Shown here: positions 24,495 through 31,671 of the stretch, in pieces
Layout of the letters: the number at the start of each line of letters is the position of its first letter
Numbering within the stretch: the first letter of the stretch is position 1
Source: Clostridia bacterium
GTDB lineage: Bacteria > Bacillota > Clostridia > Christensenellales > Borkfalkiaceae
Length of the DNA stretch: 32,145 nt
Direction of reading: 5' to 3'
Assembly (NCBI GenBank): GCA_900766495.1
Contig: CAAFVM010000019.1
Span: 1 to 32,145, forward strand
Translations under genes and position numbers: made by a program
The notes under the pieces: model-generated
Database searches by the model: none
The model's input: only the letters and a program-made list of their open reading frames with translations
Told to the model about the DNA's origin: nothing

Positions 24495-25499
24495 ATGAGC
24501 GTTACTTTTGAAGGATACGAGAGAAGAATCGATAAAATTAACAAGTGCCTCGCCGAATACGGCATTAAAGATATTGAAGAATGCAAAAAAATCACGCTCG
24601 ACAAGGGCGTTGACGTTGACGCTATCGTCCGCGGTATTCAACCCATCTGCTTCGAAAACGCCGTTTGGGCTTACACCGTAGGCGCGGCTATCGCTATTAA
24701 GAAAGGGTGCAAAAACGCAGCCGAAGCAGCCGAAGCTTTAGGCGTAGGTCTGCAGTCGTTCTGCATTCCCGGTTCGGTTGCCGACCAGCGTAAAGTAGGT
24801 CTCGGGCACGGCAATCTTGCGGCTATGCTTCTTCGCGAAGAAACCGAATGCTTCTGCTTCCTTGCTGGTCACGAATCTTTCGCCGCGGCGGAAGGCGCTA
24901 TCGGTATTGCTCTTAAAGCCAACAAAGTAAGAAAAACCCCCTTGCGCGTTATTCTTAACGGTCTTGGAAAAGACGCGGCTTACATCATCAGCCGTATCAA
25001 CGGGTTCACTTACGTTCAGACTAAATACGATTACTACACCGGCGAACTTACCGTAGTTAAAGAAACCGCTTACTCAAGCGGCGACCGCGCCAAAGTTAAA
25101 TGCTACGGCGCAGACGACGTTAACGAGGGCGTTGCCATAATGAGAAAGGAAAAAGTTCAGGTTTCCATAACCGGTAACTCCACCAACCCCACCAGATTCC
25201 AGCACCCCGTTGCCGGCACTTACAAAAAATGGTGCGTAGATAACGGCGTTAAATATTTCTCGGTTGCTTCGGGCGGCGGTACGGGCAGAACCCTCCACCC
25301 CGACAATATGGGCGCGGGTCCCGCTTCCTACGGCTTTACCGATACCCTCGGCAGAATGCACAGCGACGCGCAGTTTGCAGGCTCGTCTTCGGTTCCCGCT
25401 CACGTCGAAATGATGGGGCTTATCGGCATGGGCAACAACCCCATGGTAGGCGCTTCGGTTGCCGTTGCGGTTGCCATCGAACAAGCTATGAACAAATAA
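24495..25499 (+). CDS. GGGtGRT family protein
   Basis: A 334-residue protein named for the motif G-G-G-T-G-R-T, here at 260-266. It is rich in Gly and in short conserved patches (G-L-G-H-G-N-L-A-A near 102-110, S-I-T-G-N-S-T-N-P-T-R-F-Q-H-P near 224-238). Several Cys (18, 30, 52, 72, 90, 119, 121, 203, 247) could serve redox or cluster chemistry. There is no signal or membrane segment. It is co-transcribed with the NifU-like gene, has a perfect AGGAGGT binding site, and is followed by a strong terminator. The codon choice in this pair favours C-ending codons more than neighbouring genes do, as expected for high expression. The function is not established. Confidence 0.9.
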   Translation: MSVTFEGYERRIDKINKCLAEYGIKDIEECKKITLDKGVDVDAIVRGIQPICFENAVWAYTVGAAIAIKKGCKNAAEAAEALGVGLQSFCIPGSVADQRKVGLGHGNLAAMLLREETECFCFLAGHESFAAAEGAIGIALKANKVRKTPLRVILNGLGKDAAYIISRINGFTYVQTKYDYYTGELTVVKETAYSSGDRAKVKCYGADDVNEGVAIMRKEKVQVSITGNSTNPTRFQHPVAGTYKKWCVDNGVKYFSVASGGGTGRTLHPDNMGAGPASYGFTDTLGRMHSDAQFAGSSSVPAHVEMMGLIGMGNNPMVGASVAVAVAIEQAMNK

Positions 25500-25526
25500 T
25501 TCATAATGAGTTTTTATAAAAAAATT

Positions 25527-25557
25527 ACGCTTTCGGTTTTTCCGAAAGCGTTTTTTT
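25527..25557 (+). terminator. Rho-independent terminator of the NifU-like/GGGtGRT operon
   Basis: Ten-base perfect stem (ACGCTTTCGG / CCGAAAGCGT), 5-base loop, followed by seven T, 27 bases after the stop codon. Confidence 0.93.
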
Positions 25558-25583
25558 ATTGCTAAAACAAATACGAATGTACC

Positions 25584-25609
25584 GTTAATCGACTTATAGA
25601 CCGACTTTT
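25584..25609 (-). repeat. Short dispersed repeat (AAAAGTCGG ... TATAAGTCGATTAAC), copy 4
   Basis: Best match to the shared motif, in inverted orientation, 27 bases after the terminator. Confidence 0.55.
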
Positions 25610-25852
25610 ACACCTTAACCACACACAAAATGCAAAAAGTTTTTTACCTTCTGCTACATAAAAATTTTATCATAAAAACGCAACTTAATCAACACCTTGC
25701 GGTAGCTTTTTTGCAACCTGCGGTTGTATTTATAAAATAGGCAAGTTTGTAGAACGAAAAGCGAAAACGGCAAGGCTTGCGCATCGCTTGCATATTATGC
25801 GGTTAATTTAATAAATTTTTTTCAAACGCTCGACAAAAAATTCTTAATCGGG
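25610..25852. other. AT-rich spacer upstream of the SDR gene
   Basis: Contains no gene. A small hairpin (CAACC/GGTTG with loop TGC) lies near 25715-25730. Nothing else is recognisable before the promoter at 25830. Confidence 0.4.
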
Positions 25853-25858
25853 TAAAAT
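25830..25858 (+). promoter_or_regulatory. Sigma-A promoter of the SDR epimerase-like gene
   Basis: TCGACA, 17 bases, TAAAAT: one mismatch in each box, optimal spacing, about 67 bases before the start codon. Confidence 0.6.
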
Positions 25859-25924
25859 GTATTGTGTAAAATAATTTTGAAGAGCGGGCTTTTCCCCTCT
25901 TAAAAAAACAAAAGGAAGGACTTA

Positions 25925-27532
25925 ATGATAAACGTAGCCATGACCGGCGCGAGCGGTAATATGGGCAGAGCCGCCGTGCAAAAAATAATGGAATTAAGCT
26001 TTATAAACAAGCTTACGGTATTGTTTCTTGAAGAAAAACGCGAGAAAAAACTTTATAAAAAATGGAAAAAGCTTTACGGCGATAAAATAGATTTTGTTTG
26101 GGGGACCGTTGCGAACAAACAAAACTGCGAAAAACTTATTGAAAACGCCGATTACGTTTTGCATCTTGCGGCGGTAATCCCCCCTAAAGCCGACCACTTT
26201 TTCGATAAAGCCGAGGAATGCAACGACGTAGGCACGAAAACTCTTGTAAACGTAATAGAACACGCCGAAAAGCAACCCGCTTTCATACATATTTCAACCG
26301 TAGCCATTTACGGAAACCGCAACTATAAGCACCCTTGGGGGCGCGTGGGCGACCCGCTTATTCCCAGCGCATACGACGTTTATTCGGTTACCAAACTGTG
26401 CGGCGAGCGCGCGGTTATTTCGTCGCAAATAAAAAAATGGGCGGTTCTTCGCCAAACGGGTATTCTGCACGAAAACTTGCTTTCCGACAACGTGAAAGAC
26501 GGCTTGCTTTTTCACACAACGTTTAACGGAACAATAGAATGGGTAACCGCAGACGACAGCGGCGTTCTTTTAAAAAACATTCTGCTATCCGACGCGATTT
26601 CATCGATAAACGGAAGCGGAGCGAGCCAAAAAGAAAAGGACTTCGCGATTAAACTTAACGTTAAAGATTTTTGGAAGAACGTTTATAACATAGGCGGCGG
26701 CGCGCCCAACAGAATTACCGGTTATGAAACCTTTGCCGAGGGGTTTGGCGTGATAGGCGTAACGCCCGAAGCGTTTATGAACCCCAAATGGAACGAAACC
26801 CGCAATTTCCATTGCCTTTGGTTTGCCGACAGCGACGAACTCGAACGCCGTTTTTGTTTCCGCTCGGGCGACATTCACGGTTTTTGGCAAGGCATAAAAG
26901 CCAAGCACCCCGAATTTGCCGCGGCTAAAATTCTGCCCGCAAAACTGCTTTCGGCTATGGTGTTGAAACCGCTTTTAAAAGACGACAACGCCCCCGTTTA
27001 CTGGGCTGAACACGGTCAGGACGGACGGGTTATAGCCGCTTACGGCAGCCGCGAAGCTTACGAAAATTTAAGCGAAAAATGGGAAGATTTCCCATTGCTT
27101 TGCAAAGGCAAACTGCCCGACGGCACAAACTGCGACTATAATATAATGAAAAATATCGCGGCGGCGCCCTCTTATTCGCTGAATCACGGTTACGACGAAA
27201 GCAAGCCGTTTTCAGAATGGACGATTGACGACGTCCGCGCGGCGGCTATTTTCCGCGGCGGCAAATTAATAACCGAAAATATGCAAAAAGGCGACGTTTA
27301 CTCTCCCCTCGAATGGGAAAACGCTTACGGCGAACGGTTCATTCTTTCGGCGTTCGCGGTTATGCGCGCGGGGCACTGGGACAGCGAAGCCGAACTTGCC
27401 GCAAGCTGGGATTTCGACAGACTGGCTAAAAACAATCCGTTCTATGCGCAGGTTTATTACGACAGCCGCGAGAAAAACGAGAATATGCGTTATTTCTTCA
27501 ACGGCAAAGTTCCCGAATACGAAAAATATTAA
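25925..27532 (+). CDS. Extended SDR (NAD-dependent epimerase/dehydratase) with unusual C-terminal domain
   Basis: A 535-residue protein. Residues 1-300 form an extended short-chain dehydrogenase: nucleotide loop T-G-A-S-G-N-M-G (7-14), H-L-A-A near 80-83, active-site pair Y153-x-x-x-K157. Such enzymes epimerise or dehydrate nucleotide sugars or reduce related compounds. The last 185 residues are not part of the SDR fold. They contain C393 and C403 flanking G-K-L-P-D-G-T-N, then H-G-Y-D-E-S-K-P (421-428), F-R-G-G-K-L (443-448), and G-H-W at 483-485. They resemble, from memory, a Cys-rich treble-clef-like extension in related clostridial proteins in which G-H-W is followed by a C-P-x-C pair; here that pair is absent. 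AAGGAAGGA precedes the start. Function unknown. Confidence 0.8.
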   Translation: MINVAMTGASGNMGRAAVQKIMELSFINKLTVLFLEEKREKKLYKKWKKLYGDKIDFVWGTVANKQNCEKLIENADYVLHLAAVIPPKADHFFDKAEECNDVGTKTLVNVIEHAEKQPAFIHISTVAIYGNRNYKHPWGRVGDPLIPSAYDVYSVTKLCGERAVISSQIKKWAVLRQTGILHENLLSDNVKDGLLFHTTFNGTIEWVTADDSGVLLKNILLSDAISSINGSGASQKEKDFAIKLNVKDFWKNVYNIGGGAPNRITGYETFAEGFGVIGVTPEAFMNPKWNETRNFHCLWFADSDELERRFCFRSGDIHGFWQGIKAKHPEFAAAKILPAKLLSAMVLKPLLKDDNAPVYWAEHGQDGRVIAAYGSREAYENLSEKWEDFPLLCKGKLPDGTNCDYNIMKNIAAAPSYSLNHGYDESKPFSEWTIDDVRAAAIFRGGKLITENMQKGDVYSPLEWENAYGERFILSAFAVMRAGHWDSEAELAASWDFDRLAKNNPFYAQVYYDSREKNENMRYFFNGKVPEYEKY

Positions 27533-27557
27533 CTATATAACGGCAGTTGCGGCGAAT

Positions 27558-27596
27558 TTGACGGCGTTTTATACAGGCGATTGCCTGCGCCGTCAA
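27558..27596 (+). terminator. Branched hairpin after the SDR gene
   Basis: TTGACGGCG/CGCCGTCAA (9 pairs) enclosing an inner hairpin CAGGC-GATT-GCCTG, 26 bases after the SDR stop. Only GTTTC follows, so termination would be weak. It may instead mark the 3' end by processing. Confidence 0.5.
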
Positions 27597-27597
27597 G

Positions 27598-27644
27598 TTT
27601 CTTAAAAATTGCACAAAAAGACCGTGGGCTTGCAATTTAAGAAA
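27598..27644 (+). repeat. Second inverted repeat after the SDR gene
   Basis: TTTCTTAAAAATTGCA pairs with TGCAATTTAAGAAA over 14 bases with a two-A bulge around a 17-base loop. It lies directly after the branched hairpin and before the promoter of the next gene. Confidence 0.55.
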
Positions 27645-27691
27645 AACAATTAAATAACGGCACGGCAATATTAAATTCAATAAAAAAACGC

Positions 27692-27720
27692 GTGACAATT
27701 AAAAAACTATCTAATATAAT
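27692..27720 (+). promoter_or_regulatory. Sigma-A promoter of the GH109-like gene
   Basis: GTGACA, 17 bases, TATAAT; transcription should begin near 27727, about 69 bases before the start codon. Confidence 0.75.
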
Positions 27721-27795
27721 AGTTTTACGTACAGAAATCGCGCAAAACCGCGGTTTCATGGCTAAAAAACTAAAAAAAACAGGAAGAAAAAATAT

Positions 27796-29088
27796 ATGAA
27801 CGATAAGAAAGTTAAGGTAGGTCTTATAGGGCTCGGACACAGAGGCGTAGGGCTTCTTACGTCTATGCTCGCCTGCAAGGAAGCCGACGTTGTTGCGCTG
27901 TGCGACCTCTATGACGAACGCATTAAACATGGCGTTGAAATCGTTAAAAAAGAACGCGGCAACGAACCGAAAGTTTATTCCGATTATAACGACCTTATCA
28001 ACGACGAAAACGTGGAAGCCGTAGTAATATGTTCTTATTGGGAAGAACATACCTGCATGGCTTGCGCGAGTATGCTTGCCGGCAAATATACCGCGTGCGA
28101 AGTTGCAGGAGCTTACGATATTGAGGATTGCTGGGAACTCGTCCGCACTTACGAGAAGACAAAAACCCCCATTATGATGCTTGAAAACTGCTGTTTCGAC
28201 CGCTTCGAACTGCTCGCCTCCTCGCTTATGCGCGCAGGAAAACTCGGCAAAGTGGTTTATGCAAGCGGCTCGTATTCACACGAACTGCGCGGAGAAATCC
28301 TGGGCGGAAACGTTTGCAAGCACTACCGTTTGCGCAACTACGAAAAGCGCAACTGCGAAAACTACCCCACTCACGAACTCGGCCCTATAGCTAAAATTCT
28401 CGACATAAACCGCGGAAACAAAATGCTTTCGCTCTCGTCGGTTGCAACCCGCGGCAATTACGGACTTACTCAGGCTACCGAACGCGCCGATTGCCCCGAC
28501 GCCTCGCTTAAAGGAACTACTTTTGCGCAGGGCGACGTGGTTGTTACAAATATTATCTGTGCGGGCGGCGAAGTTATAACTCTGCGGCTCGATACAACCC
28601 TTCCGCGCACCTATTCGCGCGAGTTTACTCTGCACGGAACTAAAGGATATTGCCAGCAGGATACCGATATGGTAATGCTCGAATCCAAGCTTAACATGCA
28701 CGAATTTTTCGAAGCGGATAAAACCAATAAAAAATATATGGGCAACGCGGAAGAATATAAAGAATATTTGCCCGACGTTTGGAAAAATATTACCGACGAA
28801 GAACGCGAACTCGGGCACGGCGGAATGGACTTTATCGAATTCAAAGTATTTTTCGATGCAATTTTAAACAAAAAAGAAATGCCCATCGACGTTTACGATA
28901 TGGCTGCCTGGATGAGCATAACTCCGCTTTCCGAGCAATCGATATTAACAGGCGGAACGCCGCAGCCCATTCCCGATTTTACTCGCGGAAAATGGTTGCT
29001 TCGTAAACCGCTCGACGTTGTAGAACTGCCTAAGGTAGAGTGCGACGACGAAGAAAACAAAAATATATTGGGACGTCAGCACATGTAA
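27796..29088 (+). CDS. Gfo/Idh/MocA family protein, GH109-like (NAD-dependent glycosidase type)
   Basis: A 430-residue protein with an N-terminal Rossmann fold (G-L-I-G-L-G-H-R-G, 9-17). E-K-P is replaced by C-E-V-A-G-A (101-106). The mid-region N-Y-P-T-H-E-L-G-P (189-197) places Y190 and H193 where GH109 alpha-N-acetylgalactosaminidases have their conserved Tyr/His pair; those enzymes keep NAD+ bound and cleave by a redox mechanism. Length and the C-terminal I-P-D-F-T-R-G-x-W region also fit GH109 better than ordinary dehydrogenases. The activity could be alpha-GalNAc release or another glycosidase; there is no signal peptide, so it acts inside the cell. An AGGAAG site precedes the start, and it has its own promoter and terminator. 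Confidence 0.82.
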   Translation: MNDKKVKVGLIGLGHRGVGLLTSMLACKEADVVALCDLYDERIKHGVEIVKKERGNEPKVYSDYNDLINDENVEAVVICSYWEEHTCMACASMLAGKYTACEVAGAYDIEDCWELVRTYEKTKTPIMMLENCCFDRFELLASSLMRAGKLGKVVYASGSYSHELRGEILGGNVCKHYRLRNYEKRNCENYPTHELGPIAKILDINRGNKMLSLSSVATRGNYGLTQATERADCPDASLKGTTFAQGDVVVTNIICAGGEVITLRLDTTLPRTYSREFTLHGTKGYCQQDTDMVMLESKLNMHEFFEADKTNKKYMGNAEEYKEYLPDVWKNITDEERELGHGGMDFIEFKVFFDAILNKKEMPIDVYDMAAWMSITPLSEQSILTGGTPQPIPDFTRGKWLLRKPLDVVELPKVECDDEENKNILGRQHM

Positions 29089-29106
29089 CCAATGTTTTCA
29101 AAATAT

Positions 29107-29145
29107 AAACCCGGCTTGTTTTTCAGGCCGGGTTTTTCTTTTTTG
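29107..29145 (+). terminator. Rho-independent terminator of the GH109-like gene
   Basis: AAACCCGGC / GCCGGGTTT (9 pairs), 11-base loop, T-rich tail TTTTTCTTTTTT-like, 18 bases after the stop. Confidence 0.92.
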
Positions 29146-29163
29146 CAAAAAAAAGCATCTGTT

Positions 29164-29203
29164 TTCGTTTCCACGAGATTCCTCGGCTTCGCTCGGAATG
29201 ACA
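29164..29203 (-). repeat. Interspersed repeat R1, copy 3 (inverted)
   Basis: Reverse complement of the 40-base repeat at 16569 and 16979, with one base changed in the central GCGTAGCC (here GCGAAGCC). Confidence 0.9.
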
Positions 29204-29273
29204 GAGGTGGTGCTAAAAACGCTTTGTTTAGAGTGGCGTGAGTGGAAAAACGTTTTGTTTGTAATGTCAGACA

Positions 29274-29298
29274 GCGGGCGACCGCTGGTCGCCCCTAC
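29274..29298 (-). repeat. Interspersed repeat R2, copy 2 (inverted)
   Basis: Reverse complement of 16927-16951 with one base change in the palindrome centre. Confidence 0.85.
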
Positions 29299-29369
29299 GA
29301 AAACTACCCATCACGGAGCAAGCCTAAAATAACAGAAAATACATAGTCGCGGGGAAGAAGAAAAAACAG

Positions 29370-29394
29370 AAAACTGGCGTATAAGTCGATTAAC
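29370..29394 (+). repeat. Short dispersed repeat (... GTATAAGTCGATTAAC), copy 5
   Basis: Shares TATAAGTCGATTAAC exactly with the copy at 25584-25609 (inverted there); the AAAA-CT-GGC start is closest to the copy at 10341. Confidence 0.55.
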
Positions 29395-29410
29395 GATACA
29401 AAACATAAAA

Positions 29411-29462
29411 GTTTTCTGTCATGTTGAGCAAGCGAAGCGCAGCCTTTCATCTCGCGGAAGCG
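29411..29462 (-). repeat. Interspersed repeat module R3, copy 2 (inverted)
   Basis: Ends match the reverse complement of 16842-16884 (GTTTTCTGTCATGTTGAGC at one end, CATCTCGCGGAAGCG at the other), with a differing middle. Confidence 0.7.
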
Positions 29463-29764
29463 TGGTTTGAAAAGCGGCCCTACTTAGCCCTCGCGGAGAA
29501 AAACTTAAACAACGGGAATAACTCAGCCGCGGGGAAGAAAAAACCTAACGAAAAAGACGATACCGAACTATTTGTTCGACATCGCCTTTTCGCCTTCTCC
29601 TACCCCTTTTTGCACGCACGCTTGCCGTGCGTTATGTAATGCAATTTTAATATTGTTTACATAATAACATAAAAAATTTACATAGTCAAGCAAATTTAAA
29701 AGTTATTAAAATTATTTTGAAAAAAATTTTGTCGAAAAACCCAAGAAGATATTTTTAGGCAAAG

Positions 29765-30160
29765 TTAATCGCATAACAACAGCCTTTCGCACGAACTCCA
29801 TAAGCCCGCCTCTTCTTTTATAAAAACAAGATTTTCACCGCACAACAAAGCGACGCTTCCGCCGTAATAATAAAAATGATTTAAAGCTTGCTCTAACTGC
29901 ATTCTGCACCCGTCTTGTTCTCCGTCATATAGAACATAACAAGACTTTTTCAAACTGTATTTTTTATCAATCAAACAAAGAGCGTCGCTTACGTCGGTTT
30001 TTGTAAGGTCGGCAACTATTTTGGTTCTGTCGATATTGCAAATTAAAGAATCAAATGCATTATGGCGTTTCTTTTTTGACAACAACTCATATGCCACTCT
30101 GTTACGCTTTTCTTTTATTATAAATTTTTTTACAAATAATTCTTCGGTTTCAATTTCCAT
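29765..30160 (-). CDS. Small unrecognised protein, paralogue of its upstream neighbour
   Basis: 131 residues from the ATG at 30160 (an ATG at 30172 adds four residues). It aligns with the next gene upstream: M-E at the start, F-V-x-x-F-I near 9-14, R-x-R-x-x-Y-E-L near 20-27, and a C-terminal half with L-x-x-A-L-x-x-x-Y, then V-x-L-x-C-x-x-N-L-x-F-x-K and a closing L-L-hydrophobic strand. No signal, membrane segment or catalytic motif is visible. The size, soluble alpha/beta pattern and tandem paralogy resemble immunity proteins of polymorphic toxin loci, but no named family is recognised. It is the last gene of the cluster. Confidence 0.7.
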   Translation of the reverse strand: MEIETEELFVKKFIIKEKRNRVAYELLSKKKRHNAFDSLICNIDRTKIVADLTKTDVSDALCLIDKKYSLKKSCYVLYDGEQDGCRMQLEQALNHFYYYGGSVALLCGENLVFIKEEAGLWSSCERLLLCD

Positions 30161-30174
30161 AACACACACCATTC

Positions 30175-30576
30175 TTATTCTTTAAACAAAAGAATTTTAT
30201 CTGCCGAACCGTCGCTTTCGGTCTTTACAAACGCAAGGTTCGAATTGCAAATAAGAACGCACGGAGCATATGAATTATAGGCAAACAGCAACGCTTCTGA
30301 AAGAGGTAATTCGAAAAGCCCCCTTTCACCGCTAAAAATCAAAACCGAACCCGAAGAGCCGCAAGCTTTCAAATCTTTTTCAGCCTGAGCAATATCGTAT
30401 TTAGAATTTTTATTTTTTATGTAACGTCGGTCAATGAATTTATCGCTTTCGTGCGCAAAACGGTCTATAACTTTATCGTGTTTTTTTGCCGAATTTAGTT
30501 CGTAAAGCAACCTATCTCTATATTGTTTGTAAACAAAATTCGTTACAAACTCTTTTACTTTTTCATAGTATTCCAC
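30175..30576 (-). CDS. Small unrecognised protein, paralogue of its downstream neighbour
   Basis: 133 residues starting at GTG 30576, chosen because AAGAGG lies about 9 bases upstream and because M-E-Y-Y then aligns with the M-E start of the paralogue; no ATG start exists near the 5' end. Shared features are F-V-x-x-F-V (10-15), R-D-R-L-L-Y-E-L, and a C-terminal half L-S-E-A-L-L-F-A-Y ... C-V-L-I-C-N-S-N-L-A-F-V-K. The two genes are 14 bases apart and probably arose by tandem duplication with strong divergence. The protein is soluble and of unknown function. It begins 29 bases after the stop of the gene upstream. Confidence 0.7.
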   Translation of the reverse strand: MEYYEKVKEFVTNFVYKQYRDRLLYELNSAKKHDKVIDRFAHESDKFIDRRYIKNKNSKYDIAQAEKDLKACGSSGSVLIFSGERGLFELPLSEALLFAYNSYAPCVLICNSNLAFVKTESDGSADKILLFKE

Positions 30577-30605
30577 TACTTTCAACCTCTTCGGCAAAGT
30601 TTACG

Positions 30606-31139
30606 TTAGCCTTTATTAAGCGTTTGAAGCTTCCGCGCATCTTTGGTTTCTACAGCAAAATAAACTATGCTTGAAACGGAAATTATTTCTTCGCCGTCGA
30701 ACTCGCCGTATTCGTTTAAATATTTTACTTTAATACAAGCGGCGCCCTCGTTTACCTCGTCAATATACCCGTTATCGCAACCGTCGCCTAAAAAATCAAG
30801 CCCGAGTTCACAAACCAACCCGTTATTTTTAATTTCGGTGAGCACCGAGTATAGCTTGTAATCGGAAAAAAGCAAAATCTCCGCCTCTTCGTTTTGAGTT
30901 TCAATCATTTTTTCTATACACTTTAAATATTTAGTGTTTTCTTTCACAGAAACAACAGAAGAAGCCTCGAACGCCATTATTCCGTCATATTCACCGTATT
31001 TATTGTATGAGCAAAAATAAACGAACCCGTCGCATTCAAACATAAAACGCCCAACGTTAAAATGCGAAAGGTCGTCGCCTGAATATATTTCGCAAAGCGT
31101 GCCTTTTTTTAAACGCTTTATATCTGCTGAATTAATCAT
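30606..31139 (-). CDS. Unrecognised protein with two tandem small beta-barrel-like repeats
   Basis: 177 residues with an internal duplication. Residues about 28-75 (V-G-R-F-M-F-E ... Y-N-K-Y-G-E-Y-D-G ... S-S-V-V-S-V ... Y-L-K) match about 122-172 (G-Y-I-D-E-V ... L-N-E-Y-G-E-F-D-G ... S-S-I-V-Y-F ... A-R-K-L). The strand-rich pattern with a Y-G-(E)-(Y/F)-D-G turn suggests two Sm-like or SH3-like barrels (inference). A strong AAGGAGGAATT site precedes the start. No signal or membrane segment. It lies 83 bases downstream of the next gene, so a secondary promoter is possible, but I see no clear boxes. Confidence 0.75.
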   Translation of the reverse strand: MINSADIKRLKKGTLCEIYSGDDLSHFNVGRFMFECDGFVYFCSYNKYGEYDGIMAFEASSVVSVKENTKYLKCIEKMIETQNEEAEILLFSDYKLYSVLTEIKNNGLVCELGLDFLGDGCDNGYIDEVNEGAACIKVKYLNEYGEFDGEEIISVSSIVYFAVETKDARKLQTLNKG

Positions 31140-31222
31140 AATTCCTCCTTTTTTTTAACAACAATTTTTAAGCCTTGCACAAAAACTTTAGTTAGTAATT
31201 ACTTTTGAGGTAGTTAGTTTCC

Positions 31223-31669
31223 TTAACTGAACGTTTCAACAATTTCAAAGCCGTTTTTACCCAAATATACGTTCATTTCATATCGTTTTCTGTAAATAGT
31301 GGGCAGTTTGTCTGAAACAAAATATTCGTTGTAACGCTCTTTTATAACGGGCAATATTTCGCTGCAAAATTTGCTACGCCATTCGTCGGAATATTCTTTT
31401 TTCTTTATTATATGAACCCAAAGCGTTGCTTTTTTTTCATTATAAACACCATCGTCTGTTTTTGTATGCATATAAAAACTACACAATAAAACCCGAGTAT
31501 CGGTTATTTTTAGTTTTTTGGCGTTAAAAAAATTATATCCGACACGACTTTTGATATCGCAACCAAAATAAATGGTCACGTCATCTTCGGCACCCCAAAT
31601 TAGCCTTAAATCTTTTTTTGAACAGCAAAAAGTTTCATCAGAATTTAACCCCGTCGAGGATATTTCCAT
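31223..31669 (-). CDS. Small unrecognised protein
   Basis: 148 residues, soluble, no recognised family. It begins with alternating strands (I-W-G-A-E-D-D-V-T-I-Y-F-G), has a central H-T-K-T-D-D turn, then an amphipathic helix (S-D-E-W-R-S-K-F-C-S-E-I-L-P-V-I-K-E-R-Y), and ends in a strand L-G-K-N-G-F-E-I-V. The AAGGAG site for its start lies within the last codons of the upstream frame, showing tight operon packing (stop at 31672, start at 31669). Confidence 0.7.
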   Translation of the reverse strand: MEISSTGLNSDETFCCSKKDLRLIWGAEDDVTIYFGCDIKSRVGYNFFNAKKLKITDTRVLLCSFYMHTKTDDGVYNEKKATLWVHIIKKKEYSDEWRSKFCSEILPVIKERYNEYFVSDKLPTIYRKRYEMNVYLGKNGFEIVETFS

Positions 31670-31671
31670 TT

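Larger units (their letters stand above)
29146..29764. other. Gene-free repeat patch between the GH109-like gene and the small-gene cluster
   Basis: About 620 bases with no credible gene. It holds R1, R2, the short dispersed repeat and R3. The stretch 29640-29764 is extremely AT-rich and has no visible terminator for the cluster to its right. A 72-codon open frame at 29421-29639 runs through R3 and is not believed. Confidence 0.65.

Noticed and set aside
29421..29639. 72-codon open frame next to repeat R3
   Set aside because: It starts inside a repeat, lacks a ribosome binding site and has low-complexity translation.
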